64,000 nt of DNA from Mesorhizobium_B sp963522145 (GCA_963522145.1 CAUQXI010000002.1:186001-250000), one strand, 5' to 3'. Counted from the stretch's first letter, positions 17,737 through 26,251 are shown. Numbers and translations are program-made. The notes: a model not told the origin generated them from the letters alone.

Positions 17737-18762
17737 ATGACGCCGCATGACCGCCGTCCTGTCGGAAGAACAGACCTTCAGATCCCGGTTCTCGGTCTTG
17801 GAACCTGCCCTCTGGGAGGCGTTTATGCCGCAATCGGCGAGGCCGAGGCGCGCGCCACCTACCAGGCTGCATGGGACTCGGGTCTCCGGCTCTATGACAC
17901 CGCGCCCTGGTATGGGCTTGGCCAGGCGGAGCATCGAACGGGGCGCGCGCTATTCGATCGCCCACGCGGCGATTACACGCTGACCACGAAGGTCGGCCGC
18001 GTGCTGCGCGCGCCTCGCGACCGCGCAGGCTTCGATCCTCCGGCCTGGCAGGCGCCGCTCGCATTCGAGCCGCATCACGTCTTCACCTATGATGCCGTGA
18101 TGCGCTCTTACGAGGACAGCCTCCAGCGCCTCGGGATCAACCAGGTCGACGCGCTCTATATCCATGATCTCGACAGCGGCTATTTCCGCACGCCCGAGGC
18201 GCTGGACGAGAAGCTGTGCGAACTGGATAGGGGCGGCGGCTACCGTGCGCTCAACGAGCTGAAGCGCACGGGCGAGGTCAAGGCCATCGGGGCCGGCATC
18301 AACGAGCGCGGCATGATCCGGCGTTTTCTCCAAGCGGCGGACCTCGACGTCTTCCTTGTCGCGTCGCGCTACACGCTGCTCGAACACGCGATCTACCCCG
18401 ATGAAATCCGCGAAGCGGGCAAGCGCGGCGCGTCAGTGGTGGTCGGCGGCGCCTTCAATTCCGGGATACTCGCCACCGGGATTGTCGAGGGAGCCAAGTA
18501 TGAATATGGCGCCGCGCCGCCTGCCGTCATCGAGCGGGTGCGCAGATTGTCGGCCGTCGCCGCCGCTCATGGCGTGGCGCTGGCAGCGGCGGCGCTGCAG
18601 TTCCCGCTCGCGGCGCCCGAAGTCTGCTCCGTCATCTTCGGCGCCGTGACGCCAGCCGAGGTTGAGCAGAACGTCGCCCATCTCGCCGCCGAAATCCCGG
18701 CCGGGTTCTGGGCCGACCTGCGCGGCGAGGGGCTTGTCGATTCCGAGGTGCCTCTGCCCTGA
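17737..18762 (+). CDS. Aldo/keto reductase of the L-fucose/D-threo-aldose 1-dehydrogenase group
   Basis: The 341-residue TIM-barrel oxidoreductase carries the aldo/keto reductase residues: the catalytic Tyr in DTAPWYGLG, Lys in TTKVGR and a following strand DALYIHD. The LGLGTCPLGG start and the DTAPWYG form are typical of AKRs that oxidise aldoses at C1 to lactones with NAD(P)+, as do L-fucose and galactose dehydrogenases; pyridoxal 4-dehydrogenase is a close relative. It sits 78 bp after the lactonase-like gene at the end of the sugar ABC operon. The likely role is the first oxidation of the imported sugar, with the lactone handed to the neighbour. Confidence 0.82.
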   Translation: MTPHDRRPVGRTDLQIPVLGLGTCPLGGVYAAIGEAEARATYQAAWDSGLRLYDTAPWYGLGQAEHRTGRALFDRPRGDYTLTTKVGRVLRAPRDRAGFDPPAWQAPLAFEPHHVFTYDAVMRSYEDSLQRLGINQVDALYIHDLDSGYFRTPEALDEKLCELDRGGGYRALNELKRTGEVKAIGAGINERGMIRRFLQAADLDVFLVASRYTLLEHAIYPDEIREAGKRGASVVVGGAFNSGILATGIVEGAKYEYGAAPPAVIERVRRLSAVAAAHGVALAAAALQFPLAAPEVCSVIFGAVTPAEVEQNVAHLAAEIPAGFWADLRGEGLVDSEVPLP

Positions 18763-19025
18763 ACGGGTCAGGGTCTCTTCCTGATTACGGGACGAGTTGC
18801 GGAGCCGCCGGCTATCGAGGCTTCCGCGCCGGCTGAAGGACGGCGAACTCAGGCCATCAAGTGGCCGGTGCCTGCGATCATGCCGGGGTCGCGCGTCTCG
18901 CCTGCCCGCGAGATTCTTTGCGCTGTTTGAGCACAGCGGGTGACTCATCCGCATGCTGCTCCATATTGCCATCAGCATTTCAATCCGACCGCTTTTCTGA
19001 GGTGTTGCTCCATGCAGGGGTCTTC

Positions 19026-20108
19026 GTGACAGCTTTGCTCGACCCGGCCATCGCGATCCCCGCGCGCAATGAAGAAGAGCGTCTGCCACAACTGATCGAA
19101 GCGCTCGGGCAGCAGACATGGATCACCGCAACAAGTCGCGTCCTGCCCGTGACGATCGTCCTCAACAACTGCTCCGACCGCTCGGGCGACGCCGTTCGTG
19201 AGGCGGCGGCAAAACAGCCCTGGCTTCGGATCGACCTGGTCGAGGTCGAGTTTCACGGCCCTGCGGCCCATGTCGGTCAGGCGCGCCGGCTCGCGGCCGA
19301 GCGTGCGCTCAAGGCTGCGGGCCCTGCGTCAACGGCGGCCGTCCTCACGGGTGACGCGGGCTCCGTTCCTGTCCCCGACTGGGTGGAAAAGAACCTTCTG
19401 GCGCTGGCCGGAGGCGCCGATCTCGTTGGCGGGCTGATCATCGGCGACGAAACGGAGGAGGCCGCTCTGGGCGAGGGCTTCCTGCGCCGCGCCGAGTTGC
19501 AGGCGCGCTATGCCGCCCTGGCCGACCAACTGACCTCCCTGATCGATCCGCTTCCCTTTGATCCCTGGCCGCGCCATCACGACCATACGGGAGCAAGCCT
19601 GTGCGTGCGCGGCGATGTTCTGCAGGCGGTCGGCGGGCTTCCGGCGCTGTCCTTCCGGGAGGATCTGGGCCTGGTTTCCCGTGCCCGCTCGGCAGGGTTC
19701 CGTTTGCGCCGTGATCCGGCGGTCCGGGTGCATGTCTCGGCAGGGCTCGAGGGCCGGGCGCCCGGCGGCATGGCGGAAACCCTGAAGGCCTGGGTTCAAG
19801 CAGAGGCGAACCACGTGCCCCAGCTCGTCGAGGCGCCCGAGCAAGTGGAGGCACGCGCAACGCGGCGCTTCCTTCTCCGCCATCTGGATATGAAGGGCGC
19901 GGATAGCCAACATGCCGCCGCGCATAAGCTCGGCATCGATCCCGCGGCGTTGGAGGCGGCACGCACCGCCGGCCTTAACGGCATCGCCCTTGCGGAACGC
20001 TTCGCGCCCGATGAACCCGATGCGCCCGCGACCGTGCCGATCGAAGCCGCGATCGCCCGCTTGTCGGAACTGGTTGCCGAGCGGGAGAGCACCTGTGTTG
20101 CAGCCTGA
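19026..20108 (+). CDS. Family 2-like glycosyltransferase
   Basis: The 360-residue protein starts at GTG 19026 with GCAGGGG 5 nt upstream; the frame is open to 18861 but without a site. It begins with the GT-A strand and loop AIAIPARNEEERLP, has a VLTGDAGSVP acidic segment in the DxD region and HTGASLCVRGDVL followed by FREDLGLVSRAR later. It heads a four-gene cluster (glycosyltransferase, acyl-CoA dehydrogenase, PIG-L deacetylase, SAM methyltransferase) that recurs in many bacteria and whose product is undefined. A glycosylated, deacetylated and methylated small molecule is plausible. The stop overlaps the next gene by 14 bases. Confidence 0.78.
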   Translation: MTALLDPAIAIPARNEEERLPQLIEALGQQTWITATSRVLPVTIVLNNCSDRSGDAVREAAAKQPWLRIDLVEVEFHGPAAHVGQARRLAAERALKAAGPASTAAVLTGDAGSVPVPDWVEKNLLALAGGADLVGGLIIGDETEEAALGEGFLRRAELQARYAALADQLTSLIDPLPFDPWPRHHDHTGASLCVRGDVLQAVGGLPALSFREDLGLVSRARSAGFRLRRDPAVRVHVSAGLEGRAPGGMAETLKAWVQAEANHVPQLVEAPEQVEARATRRFLLRHLDMKGADSQHAAAHKLGIDPAALEAARTAGLNGIALAERFAPDEPDAPATVPIEAAIARLSELVAERESTCVAA

Positions 20109-21192
20109 CCGTGTCAGGGCGAAACGGCGCGCCGAGTTGATCGATGCGATCGCCGCGGATGCAGCGGCGCGCGACGCCGATGGACGCTTTCCCGCGGCCG
20201 CCTTTTCGGCTCTCGCGGCGGCCGGCATGGTCGCTCATCCCCCGTTGGAGCAGGCACGGATCGTGGAACTGCTGCGGCTGCTCGCGGATGTGGGGCGCGG
20301 AGATCTGAGCGTCGGCCGCATCTATGAGGGCCACGTCAACTCCCTTCTCCTGATCGGAAGCTACGGCACCGCACGCCAGATCGAGCACTTCAACGGCGTC
20401 GCCGCGGGCAACGGCCTGTTCGGCGTGTGGAACACGGACATGCCCGATGATCCGCTGCGTCTCGAAGGCGGTCGCCTTCTTGGCAAGAAGAACTTTTCCT
20501 CCGGCGTGGATGGCCTGGCCCATGCCATCGTCACCGTTCCGGACAGGGATAGGCGACGCATGATCGTGGTGCCGCTGGACGGGCTGCCTGTCGATCGCAC
20601 CTAGTGGCAACCGCTCGGCATGCGCGCGTTGGGCAGCCATGTCGTCGACTTCACCGGCACGATTGTTCAACCGGACTGGATGCTGGGAGAGCCGGACGAC
20701 TACATCCGGCAGCCATGGTTCTCGGCCGGCGCGATCCGCTTTGCCGCCGTTCAGGTGGGCGGCACCCATGGCCTGTTCGACATCGCCCTTCGCCATCTGC
20801 GCGAAACGGGACGCGCCGGCGCGCCCTACCAGGCACACCGCATCGCCCGCATGGGAATCGCGGTGGAAACAGGCTATGGCTGGCTCCGTCGCGCCGGTGC
20901 GGCCTGGGCCGCCATCCGCGACGATCAGCCTGCATCAGGCGAGCGGGCGATCGCGGTTGCCAATGCCGCGCGTTCGGCCGTGGAGGAATGCGCCCTCTTC
21001 GTTCTTGAAGAAGCGGAGCGGGCGGTGGGGCTGATCGGTCTGCTTGCGCCCCATCCGCTGGAACGCCGCATCCGCGACCTGCGCACCTATCTGCGCCAGC
21101 CCAATCCGGACGGCGCCCTGGCCGCTCTGGGATCGGCCATCGCCGACAACCGCTGGAGTCCCGGTGATGATGACGGAGTTTTGCCCGCATGA
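20095..21192 (+). pseudogene. Acyl-CoA dehydrogenase-like gene interrupted by an in-frame amber codon
   Basis: A single frame runs from GTG 20095 (site GGGAGAG upstream) to 21192, 366 codons, broken only by TAG at 20602-20604. Upstream residues contain the acyl-CoA dehydrogenase substrate and FAD region (GRIYEGHVNSLLLIGSYGT, then KKNFSSG). Directly after the stop the frame continues WQPLGMRALGSH, a segment that should follow without a break in this family, and ends with the helical C-terminal domain. A restart at ATG 20620 would lack the N-terminal half. One base change explains the break. It could be decay, a sequencing error or readthrough. The downstream deacetylase gene overlaps its end by four bases. 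Confidence 0.85.
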
Positions 21193-21896
21193 TCCGCCAG
21201 CCGCACGAGCTTGAGGCCAGCCGCGTGCTCGTCGTCGCGCCGCATCCCGACGACGAAGCGCTCGGCTGCGGCGGGCTGATCGCCGCGCTCGCACAAAAAG
21301 GCTGCCGGTTCCATGTGGTGTTCACCACGGATGGCGGCGCCTCGCACCTCAATTCGCCGAGCTGGCCGAGGGCGCGCCTCGCCGCGCTGCGCGAAGAGGA
21401 AGCCGCAGAAGCGCTGCGCCGGCTCGGGATCGGAGCCGAACCGCGCAGCTTCTTGCGTTTGCAGGATGCCGCGATGCCGATGCGCTCGTCTGCCGAGGAA
21501 AGGCAGGCACGATCCGCGCTCGGCGCGATCCTGCGCGATCTGCAGCCCGACCTCGTGCTCCTGCCGTGGCGGCGCGATCCGCATTGCGATCATCGTGACT
21601 CCTGGCAACTCACCGTGGACGCGCTGGCAGAAGCCTGCCTGTCTCCACTCATGCTCGAATATGCCATCTGGCTGGACGAGCTTGGCGCAGAGGAAGACCG
21701 GCCACGCCAGAACGAGGCGGAACGCATCCTGTTCGATATCGCTCCGGTTCTGGCGATGAAGCGCAATGCGGTGGAGGCCCATCTTTCGCAGACCACCGAT
21801 CTGATTGATGATGATCCCCACGCGTTCCGTTTGTCGGGTGAAACGATCGAGCGTCTGGTCAAGCCCGCGGAAGCCTACTGGAAGCCGTTCCCGTGA
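21189..21896 (+). CDS. PIG-L family N-acetyl deacetylase
   Basis: This 235-residue enzyme has the zinc motif APHPDDEALGCGG near residues 17-29 and the second metal segment PHCDHRD near residue 133, as in LmbE/MshB-type deacetylases that remove acetyl groups from GlcNAc-containing compounds. The frame is intact and overlaps both neighbours by four bases (ATGA and the NodS-like gene at 21893). Its two direct partners in the cluster are broken, so its present function is uncertain. Confidence 0.85.
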   Translation: MIRQPHELEASRVLVVAPHPDDEALGCGGLIAALAQKGCRFHVVFTTDGGASHLNSPSWPRARLAALREEEAAEALRRLGIGAEPRSFLRLQDAAMPMRSSAEERQARSALGAILRDLQPDLVLLPWRRDPHCDHRDSWQLTVDALAEACLSPLMLEYAIWLDELGAEEDRPRQNEAERILFDIAPVLAMKRNAVEAHLSQTTDLIDDDPHAFRLSGETIERLVKPAEAYWKPFP

Positions 21897-22473
21897 AGCC
21901 GATCGATGCCGCCGGGTTTGAAGCGAAGTTCCAACTGAACATCGATCCATGGATTATGGATCGTCGCCCTTTGAAGCCTTCAAGCGCCGTGTGCTTCTGC
22001 GTGCCTGCGGCGACCGCATCCATGGCAGGGGCCTGGAACTCGCCTGCGCCATCGGCGAGAACTCCCGCCTTCTCGCCCCGCGCTGCCTGCGCCTTCTGGC
22101 CGTGGATTCTTCTCCCACCGCCATCAGGGAAGCAGAACGGCGGTATGGTGAAAGGCCGCATCTCCGCTTTGACGTGGCGCCGCTCCCCCAGGCGATGCCG
22201 CGCGGCCCCTTCGATCTGATCGTCGCGTCCGAGATCGGGTACTACCTGCCGCTCCGCCAGCTCCAGATGCTTCTGCGGCTGATGGCGCGTGAACTCGCAC
22301 CCGGCGGCCGCGTCGTTCTTCTCCACCACCTGTCGGCCTTCGACGACGCAGCGCAGCTTCCCTTCCTCGCGCAGCAGCGCATGGCAAGGTTCTTCGGCCG
22401 AATGATGCCCCCGGTATTCCACGAGCGCCATGCCCGTTTCGACGCCAGCGCATTCCGCAAGGCCCTGCGCTAG
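21893..22473 (+). pseudogene. NodS-like SAM-dependent methyltransferase with a frameshift
   Basis: Translation from ATG 21893 gives DAAGFEAKFQ then NIDPW, the usual NodS-type N-terminus. At about 21949-21955 the reading moves to another frame, which continues YGSSPFEAFKRR, the expected next segment. That frame carries the SAM-binding LELACAIGENSRLL, the LLAVDSS strand and PGGRVVLLHH, and runs to 22473. A one-base loss in the run after CCATGG restores the family consensus DPW-[DN]-Y. An internal start at ATG 21949 would omit about 19 residues. Together with the amber codon two genes upstream, the cluster looks inactivated or carries sequence errors. Confidence 0.82.
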
Positions 22474-22579
22474 CGGGCGGCCAGTCACACGCCGACAGAG
22501 GCTTCGGGTCCGATGTTCGGGAGAATGGCGCAGAGGCTGGCAGCGCCGGTAGGAACCACTAAGGCACAAGCAAGGTGCT

Positions 22580-22700
22580 GCCGGAGACCGGGATGTGGGC
22601 GATCTTGCCAGCGCGGTGTGGACCGTTGCAGCCGCTCGCATGAAGGCGGAACGCGAGCACCGATCACCCCTGTCTCTGCGATGCTGCGCTATCACCGAAG
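22580..22700 (+). pseudogene. Remnant of a P4-type tyrosine integrase
   Basis: In the frame starting at 22595 the residues VWTVAAARMKAEREHRSPLS match a strongly conserved integrase stretch (W-x-[IV]-P-A-x-RMK-x-x-REHR-V-PLS) of the phage/island integrase catalytic domain. The similarity fades by about 22700 and there is no active-site tyrosine segment. Only about 40 codons remain, so this is an excision scar or junction. It marks the left edge of an accessory segment. Confidence 0.7.
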
Positions 22701-22910
22701 GAGGCGCCGCTGCGCCTGCACCCGATCGTCTCGCGGCTGGTCGACCAAGAGCTCCTGAAGAAGCTGAGAAAGCCCCGTGATAAACAAGCACTCCAGCTTA
22801 GCAACGCGAATGCCGGCAGCTGTTTCGCTCGTGCTGGCCCGCTGCGGCGCCGACGACTGGTCCTGAGGCCAGAAGCATACCTGCGCCTGATCACCGAAGC
22901 CTATGCGGAC

Positions 22911-23540
22911 ATGGTCATGTCACACCTGCGGCGCGGATACACAGGGACCTTCCTGACCTTCATGTTCAACGCCCTTGCCGGCAATGAGAACGCAAAGAAG
23001 AAGCAGATGTTCGAGGAGGTGGAACGCTGCTACGCGCTCCTCCTCACCCGCGCCTACCGCGATCTGAAGAAGATCGACACCTTCGACATGCCGCTGTGGC
23101 TGGCCAGCCCGGATTGGCCGGTTCCGAAGATTGGCTTCAATCGCGACCGCCTGCTCAACATCCAACTCAATGACGGCCTGCACATGCACGCCATCGCGCT
23201 GCTGCCGCCGGGAACGCGAGTGGGCGCGCGCCTCGACATGCACATCGACGATCACCAGCAGTTGTACCGGCCCCCGCACGGCAAGATCATGAAGATGAAC
23301 TTTGCCGAGATGACCGCCACGCCCGAGAAGGTGGTCGGCTACGGCCTGAAGTCGATCACGCGCCGGCGCATCGATCCGGGTGACGTGCTGATCCTGCCGC
23401 GCTCGCACTCGGAAATGCCGACGATGACGAAAACCGAGCGGCGCTTTGCCGAGCAGGAGCGCAGGTCGCTCAAAGCCGAAGAGCGGGCGCGCTGGATGAC
23501 GAAGAACAGGAATTTGAAGCCGGTTTGGACTGTCCGCTGA
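22911..23540 (+). CDS. Hypothetical mobile-element protein, possible HUH (Rep/relaxase-like) domain, perhaps 5'-truncated
   Basis: The first ATG of this frame is at 22911 (209 residues), but the frame is open back to 22644 with protein-like residues (RLHPIVSRLVDQELLKKLR at about 22713-22769, RPEAYLRLITEAYADM just before the ATG) and no ATG, GTG or TTG start. The native N-terminus may have been lost at the integrase junction. Features: GLHMHAIALLPP (about residue 90) resembles the metal-binding HUH motif and VVGYGLKSI (about 142) resembles the Y-x-x-K motif of rolling-circle Rep and relaxase enzymes. The C-terminal 50 residues are rich in Arg, Glu and Lys. The family was not recognised with certainty. 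Confidence 0.5.
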   Translation: MVMSHLRRGYTGTFLTFMFNALAGNENAKKKQMFEEVERCYALLLTRAYRDLKKIDTFDMPLWLASPDWPVPKIGFNRDRLLNIQLNDGLHMHAIALLPPGTRVGARLDMHIDDHQQLYRPPHGKIMKMNFAEMTATPEKVVGYGLKSITRRRIDPGDVLILPRSHSEMPTMTKTERRFAEQERRSLKAEERARWMTKNRNLKPVWTVR

Positions 23541-23649
23541 CGGGCTCTGAGAGGCCGGTAAAGGGGTTAGCGAAGCAGAACTCGGAAAGGCCGAACTCTG
23601 CGCATCGCGCCACCCCGGCCCGCTACGGCGGCCTAAAGGAAACGAAACG

Positions 23650-24324
23650 ATGATGAACGATCACCCTATCTCGAAAATGCTGTTTGACATGTTCTTGGCC
23701 ATGACGCGTCGGATGCGGAGCCAAGGCTGGACCCCTTACGTCCTCACCTTGCACGTGGATCACCCCGACACTTCGGAAGGAACTTCCGAGCGGCAGGTCC
23801 TTGAGGCGCTCGAGGCGCTGTATGCAGGTCTCAACGCCGAACTTACGCTCAACTCAACGACGATGTCGTCGAGGCGCCCGCACAACCCCGTTTGGATTGT
23901 TGTCTTGGATGCCGCCGAGCAGGCGGGAGAGTGGCGCCGGGGAGACGCGAAGCGGCGGCAGTGCACGATTTGCAGTGTCTTGGCTTTTCTGCCGCCGCCG
24001 TCCAATGAGCGGGGTATGGAAACGCTGCGGCTATGGCGGGCCGACACGCTCGACACTGCGGGTCTCATCTCGCGCTGTTCGTTCACGCGGGTCACATGCA
24101 GCAGCACGGAGGCCGTCCGCGGAGCGCTTGGAACACTCCTTACCTCGGCAGGAACGACCAAGCTCCACGTGCTCGATGGAACGCAACATGGCTGGAGCCT
24201 TGCGCGGTCGAAGAACCCGCAGACGGTCAGCGCGGCGGTGGTGAAGGCTTCCGCTGTTCGGAAGGTAAGTCGGCGCTCGAAGCAGCGTGTCGAAGGCCAT
24301 GAGAGTGGCTCCAAGGCGCACTGA
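23650..24324 (+). CDS. Hypothetical protein of the accessory segment
   Basis: This 224-residue protein is of no recognised family. It starts with ATGATG after AAAGGAAACGAA. The N-terminal half has a strand-like VLTLHVDHPD and an ALEALYAGLNAEL helix. A middle part reads HNPVWIVVLD and TICSVLAFLPPP, and the last 35 residues are basic and Ser-rich. It lies 109 bp after the possible HUH gene in the same orientation and is probably part of the same element. Confidence 0.55.
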   Translation: MMNDHPISKMLFDMFLAMTRRMRSQGWTPYVLTLHVDHPDTSEGTSERQVLEALEALYAGLNAELTLNSTTMSSRRPHNPVWIVVLDAAEQAGEWRRGDAKRRQCTICSVLAFLPPPSNERGMETLRLWRADTLDTAGLISRCSFTRVTCSSTEAVRGALGTLLTSAGTTKLHVLDGTQHGWSLARSKNPQTVSAAVVKASAVRKVSRRSKQRVEGHESGSKAH

Positions 24325-24437
24325 GGACGGCAGCGCCACTCGGCGGGCTGCGTGGCCGTGACGTCCGCGGCGTTCATTGCAGGTCGCCTGAAAAGTGAAC
24401 CGCGAGAACGCCGCTAAACGCCCTCCGATACGGATCA

Positions 24438-24466
24438 TTGACAAAGGACTATATTCCTACTATGAT
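24438..24466 (+). promoter_or_regulatory. Near-consensus sigma-70 promoter
   Basis: TTGACA at 24438-24443, a 17-bp spacer and TATGAT at 24461-24466 form an almost perfect housekeeping promoter, which is unusual in this GC-rich genome. The spacer contains AGGA-N6-TCCT (24445-24458), a palindrome placed to serve as an operator. Transcription would start near 24473 and read through a leader of about 180 nt into the gene at 24652. Confidence 0.75.
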
Positions 24467-24533
24467 GCCGGTGGGCGCTGCTTCGGCTGCGCTCACCGTC
24501 GTCGCCCCGCAGTGACGCTTAGGAGTTTGATCA

Positions 24534-24655
24534 TGCGCCGTCGAACGGCCGACCATCGATCGCCTCGGCCACCCGCGTCGGCGGCCCTTCATAACCTAAC
24601 CTTCTTCGAGGGAGCCCCAGCGGCTCCCTCTTTCGTTTCGGAGATACGTTCATGA
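24534..24655 (+). CDS. Possible 40-codon leader peptide with a 3' hairpin
   Basis: ATG 24534 follows TTAGGAG with good spacing and opens a 40-codon frame (MRRRTADHRSPRP...) whose TGA overlaps the ATG of the next gene. A perfect 9-bp hairpin (24608-24616 with 24622-24630, GAGGGAGCC/GGCTCCCTC) lies inside it and is followed by TTTCGTTTCG. The hairpin could be an attenuator or a weak terminator. Either a translated leader or an untranslated regulated 5' region fits; peptide expression is not shown. Confidence 0.4.
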
Positions 24656-25476
24656 CTGCTTTGACCCTCGTCGCACCCCCTGCCGCTCGCCCTGCTTTGC
24701 CCCACCGCAGGCGCAAGGGCGCTGCCTCGTTCGTGGCCGACCTGCTTGCCGGCGCGGACATGGCCGGTCCGCTTGAGCAACACGATGGCGGCTCCGCCGC
24801 ACCGGAGATCGACAGCCCGACGACCAGCCCGTCACCGCTGCTGCTGCTCGGTCGCGACGACAAGGACCGCCCGCATGCCTCGCGCTTCGATGCTTGCGAT
24901 GCGGATTCCGTCGCTCACGCCGCCGCCCTGATGAACATGGTGGTTCTGCCCGTGACGGGCGGGCCGCTGGCCGAGCTTGCCGCCGAGCTGCCGGCCGGAA
25001 GACTGTTTGCCAGCGGCAAGGCCTTCGTGCCCTTCGCCAGCGCCACCCTCTTCAACAAGCTGGTGAGCTACACCCCGATCGCGGATCGAAGCGCCTTGGC
25101 CCCCGGCGGGCAACGTCAGGCTCCGGCAAAGGGCGCCAAGGGCGGCGGGAAGGCCGAAGGTGACGCGCCTGCCACGGCACCATCGCCGGAGGCACCCACC
25201 GTGGCCGACGCGCCGGTTGATGCTGCCCCATCGGGAGAGCTGATCCCCGGCAAGCCAATCAAGGCGGGCGCGTTTCCCAACGACTGGTCCGAGATCAGGC
25301 CGCTCAGCATCGTTCTTGCGACGATAGAGGGCTATGACAGCTGGTGGCCCGCAGAGGTGATGGAATCAAAGGGCGACGGGCTCTTCGTGCTCAAGTGGGT
25401 GGAGGGCGCCCACGACCTGTTTCTGCGCCGGGCCGAGCAGTTGGCGCTGCTTCACCCTGCCTTTCGCGGCATGTGA
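24652..25476 (+). CDS. Hypothetical accessory-element protein
   Basis: The 274-residue protein begins with a low-complexity Pro/Ala-rich stretch. A central globular part (about 70-150) contains LMNMVVLPVTGGPLAEL and SATLFNKLVSYTPI. A Pro/Ala/Gly linker (about 150-205) precedes a compact C-terminal domain with WSEIRPLSIVLATIEGYDSWWPAEV and LFVLKWVEG, reminiscent of a small Tudor/SH3-like beta barrel. Similar proteins occur next to DUF3768 genes on alphaproteobacterial plasmids and islands; the function is unknown. It is driven by the strong promoter at 24438. Confidence 0.62.
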   Translation: MTALTLVAPPAARPALPHRRRKGAASFVADLLAGADMAGPLEQHDGGSAAPEIDSPTTSPSPLLLLGRDDKDRPHASRFDACDADSVAHAAALMNMVVLPVTGGPLAELAAELPAGRLFASGKAFVPFASATLFNKLVSYTPIADRSALAPGGQRQAPAKGAKGGGKAEGDAPATAPSPEAPTVADAPVDAAPSGELIPGKPIKAGAFPNDWSEIRPLSIVLATIEGYDSWWPAEVMESKGDGLFVLKWVEGAHDLFLRRAEQLALLHPAFRGM

Positions 25477-25489
25477 CGGGAGGCGCACG

Positions 25490-25900
25490 ATGACGAGTTC
25501 CATCATGCCCCGTCACACGCCGCCTGTTGTCACGCGGGCGGCACTCGTCGCCATGGCGATGCCACATGAGCCCGGCAGCAAGGCCGAGCGCATCCGCTGC
25601 CTTAACGATGCCTTCCGGCGCACCTTCATTGGCGGACGTGTCATGCTGACCGCTGGGGTGGCAGCACTGCCCGAGGGCGGCCTGCATGCGCTGCTTGGGG
25701 CGGTTCAGGCATTCGACCGCTTTGATCCCGGCAACGACCCGCACGGCGATCACGACTTCGGCGCAGTCGAGCATGAGGGCGATCGCTACTTCTGGAAGAT
25801 CGACGCCTACGACACCGACCTGGAGTTCGGCTCGCCGGACCCGAGCGATCCTGCCGGCACCACCCGCGTGATCACCGTCATGCGGGCGGACGAGTATTGA
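25490..25900 (+). CDS. DUF3768 family protein
   Basis: The 136-residue protein matches the DUF3768 pattern seen on alphaproteobacterial plasmids and integrative elements: IRCLNDAFRRTFIGGRVMLT, then HGDHDFGAVE, FWKIDAYD, GSPDPSDP and a TRVITVMRADEY end. The function is unknown; the compact acidic nature is compatible with a small regulatory or anti-restriction-like protein, but this is not established. It lies 13 bp after the previous gene and is cotranscribed. Confidence 0.85.
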   Translation: MTSSIMPRHTPPVVTRAALVAMAMPHEPGSKAERIRCLNDAFRRTFIGGRVMLTAGVAALPEGGLHALLGAVQAFDRFDPGNDPHGDHDFGAVEHEGDRYFWKIDAYDTDLEFGSPDPSDPAGTTRVITVMRADEY

Positions 25901-25947
25901 TGCCAAGTGCCTGCATCATACGGCAACCGGGCTGGGGCATGCTTGTC

Positions 25948-26214
25948 TCAGCCCGCTTTGGGTTTGCGACCCGCGGGCAAGGAGGGTCGCTCGCCTGCAC
26001 CCGGCTCGACCGGTTCGAAGAGAGCCCGCACATCAACGCCAAGCACCTTGGCGAGGGCTTCGAGCGTGTTAAGCGTCACATTCTCCCGGCCGCGCTCGAC
26101 GCGGCCAACATAGGAGCGATCGATGCCCGCATCGAGGGCAAGGCGCTCCTGAGAGAGCCCTTGCGCCACACGATGATGGCGCAGGTTCCAGCCGAGGGTT
26201 TGTCGCAGGTTCAC
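25948..26214 (-). CDS. XRE-family transcriptional regulator (Cro/CI-type HTH)
   Basis: The 88-residue protein is essentially one helix-turn-helix domain: LGWNLRHHRVAQGLSQERLALDAGIDRSYVGRVERG, then NVTLNTLEALAKVLGV, followed by a short basic tail. It is transcribed divergently from the two membrane-protein genes at 26.4 kb and is a candidate repressor of itself and of neighbouring promoters carrying the GGACT-type palindromes. Confidence 0.85.
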   Translation of the reverse strand: MNLRQTLGWNLRHHRVAQGLSQERLALDAGIDRSYVGRVERGRENVTLNTLEALAKVLGVDVRALFEPVEPGAGERPSLPAGRKPKAG

Positions 26215-26251
26215 GCCCGATCAGGAACATGACCGCGGCTTGACAATCGAC

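Noticed and set aside
21949..22473. Intact methyltransferase starting at ATG 21949
   Set aside because: There is no ribosome-binding site, and the conserved N-terminal segment is present just upstream in another frame, which points to a frameshift.
24395..24655. An 86-codon gene overlapping the promoter and leader
   Set aside because: Its start lies upstream of the near-consensus promoter; the 40-codon frame from 24534 with a good ribosome-binding site is the better reading.
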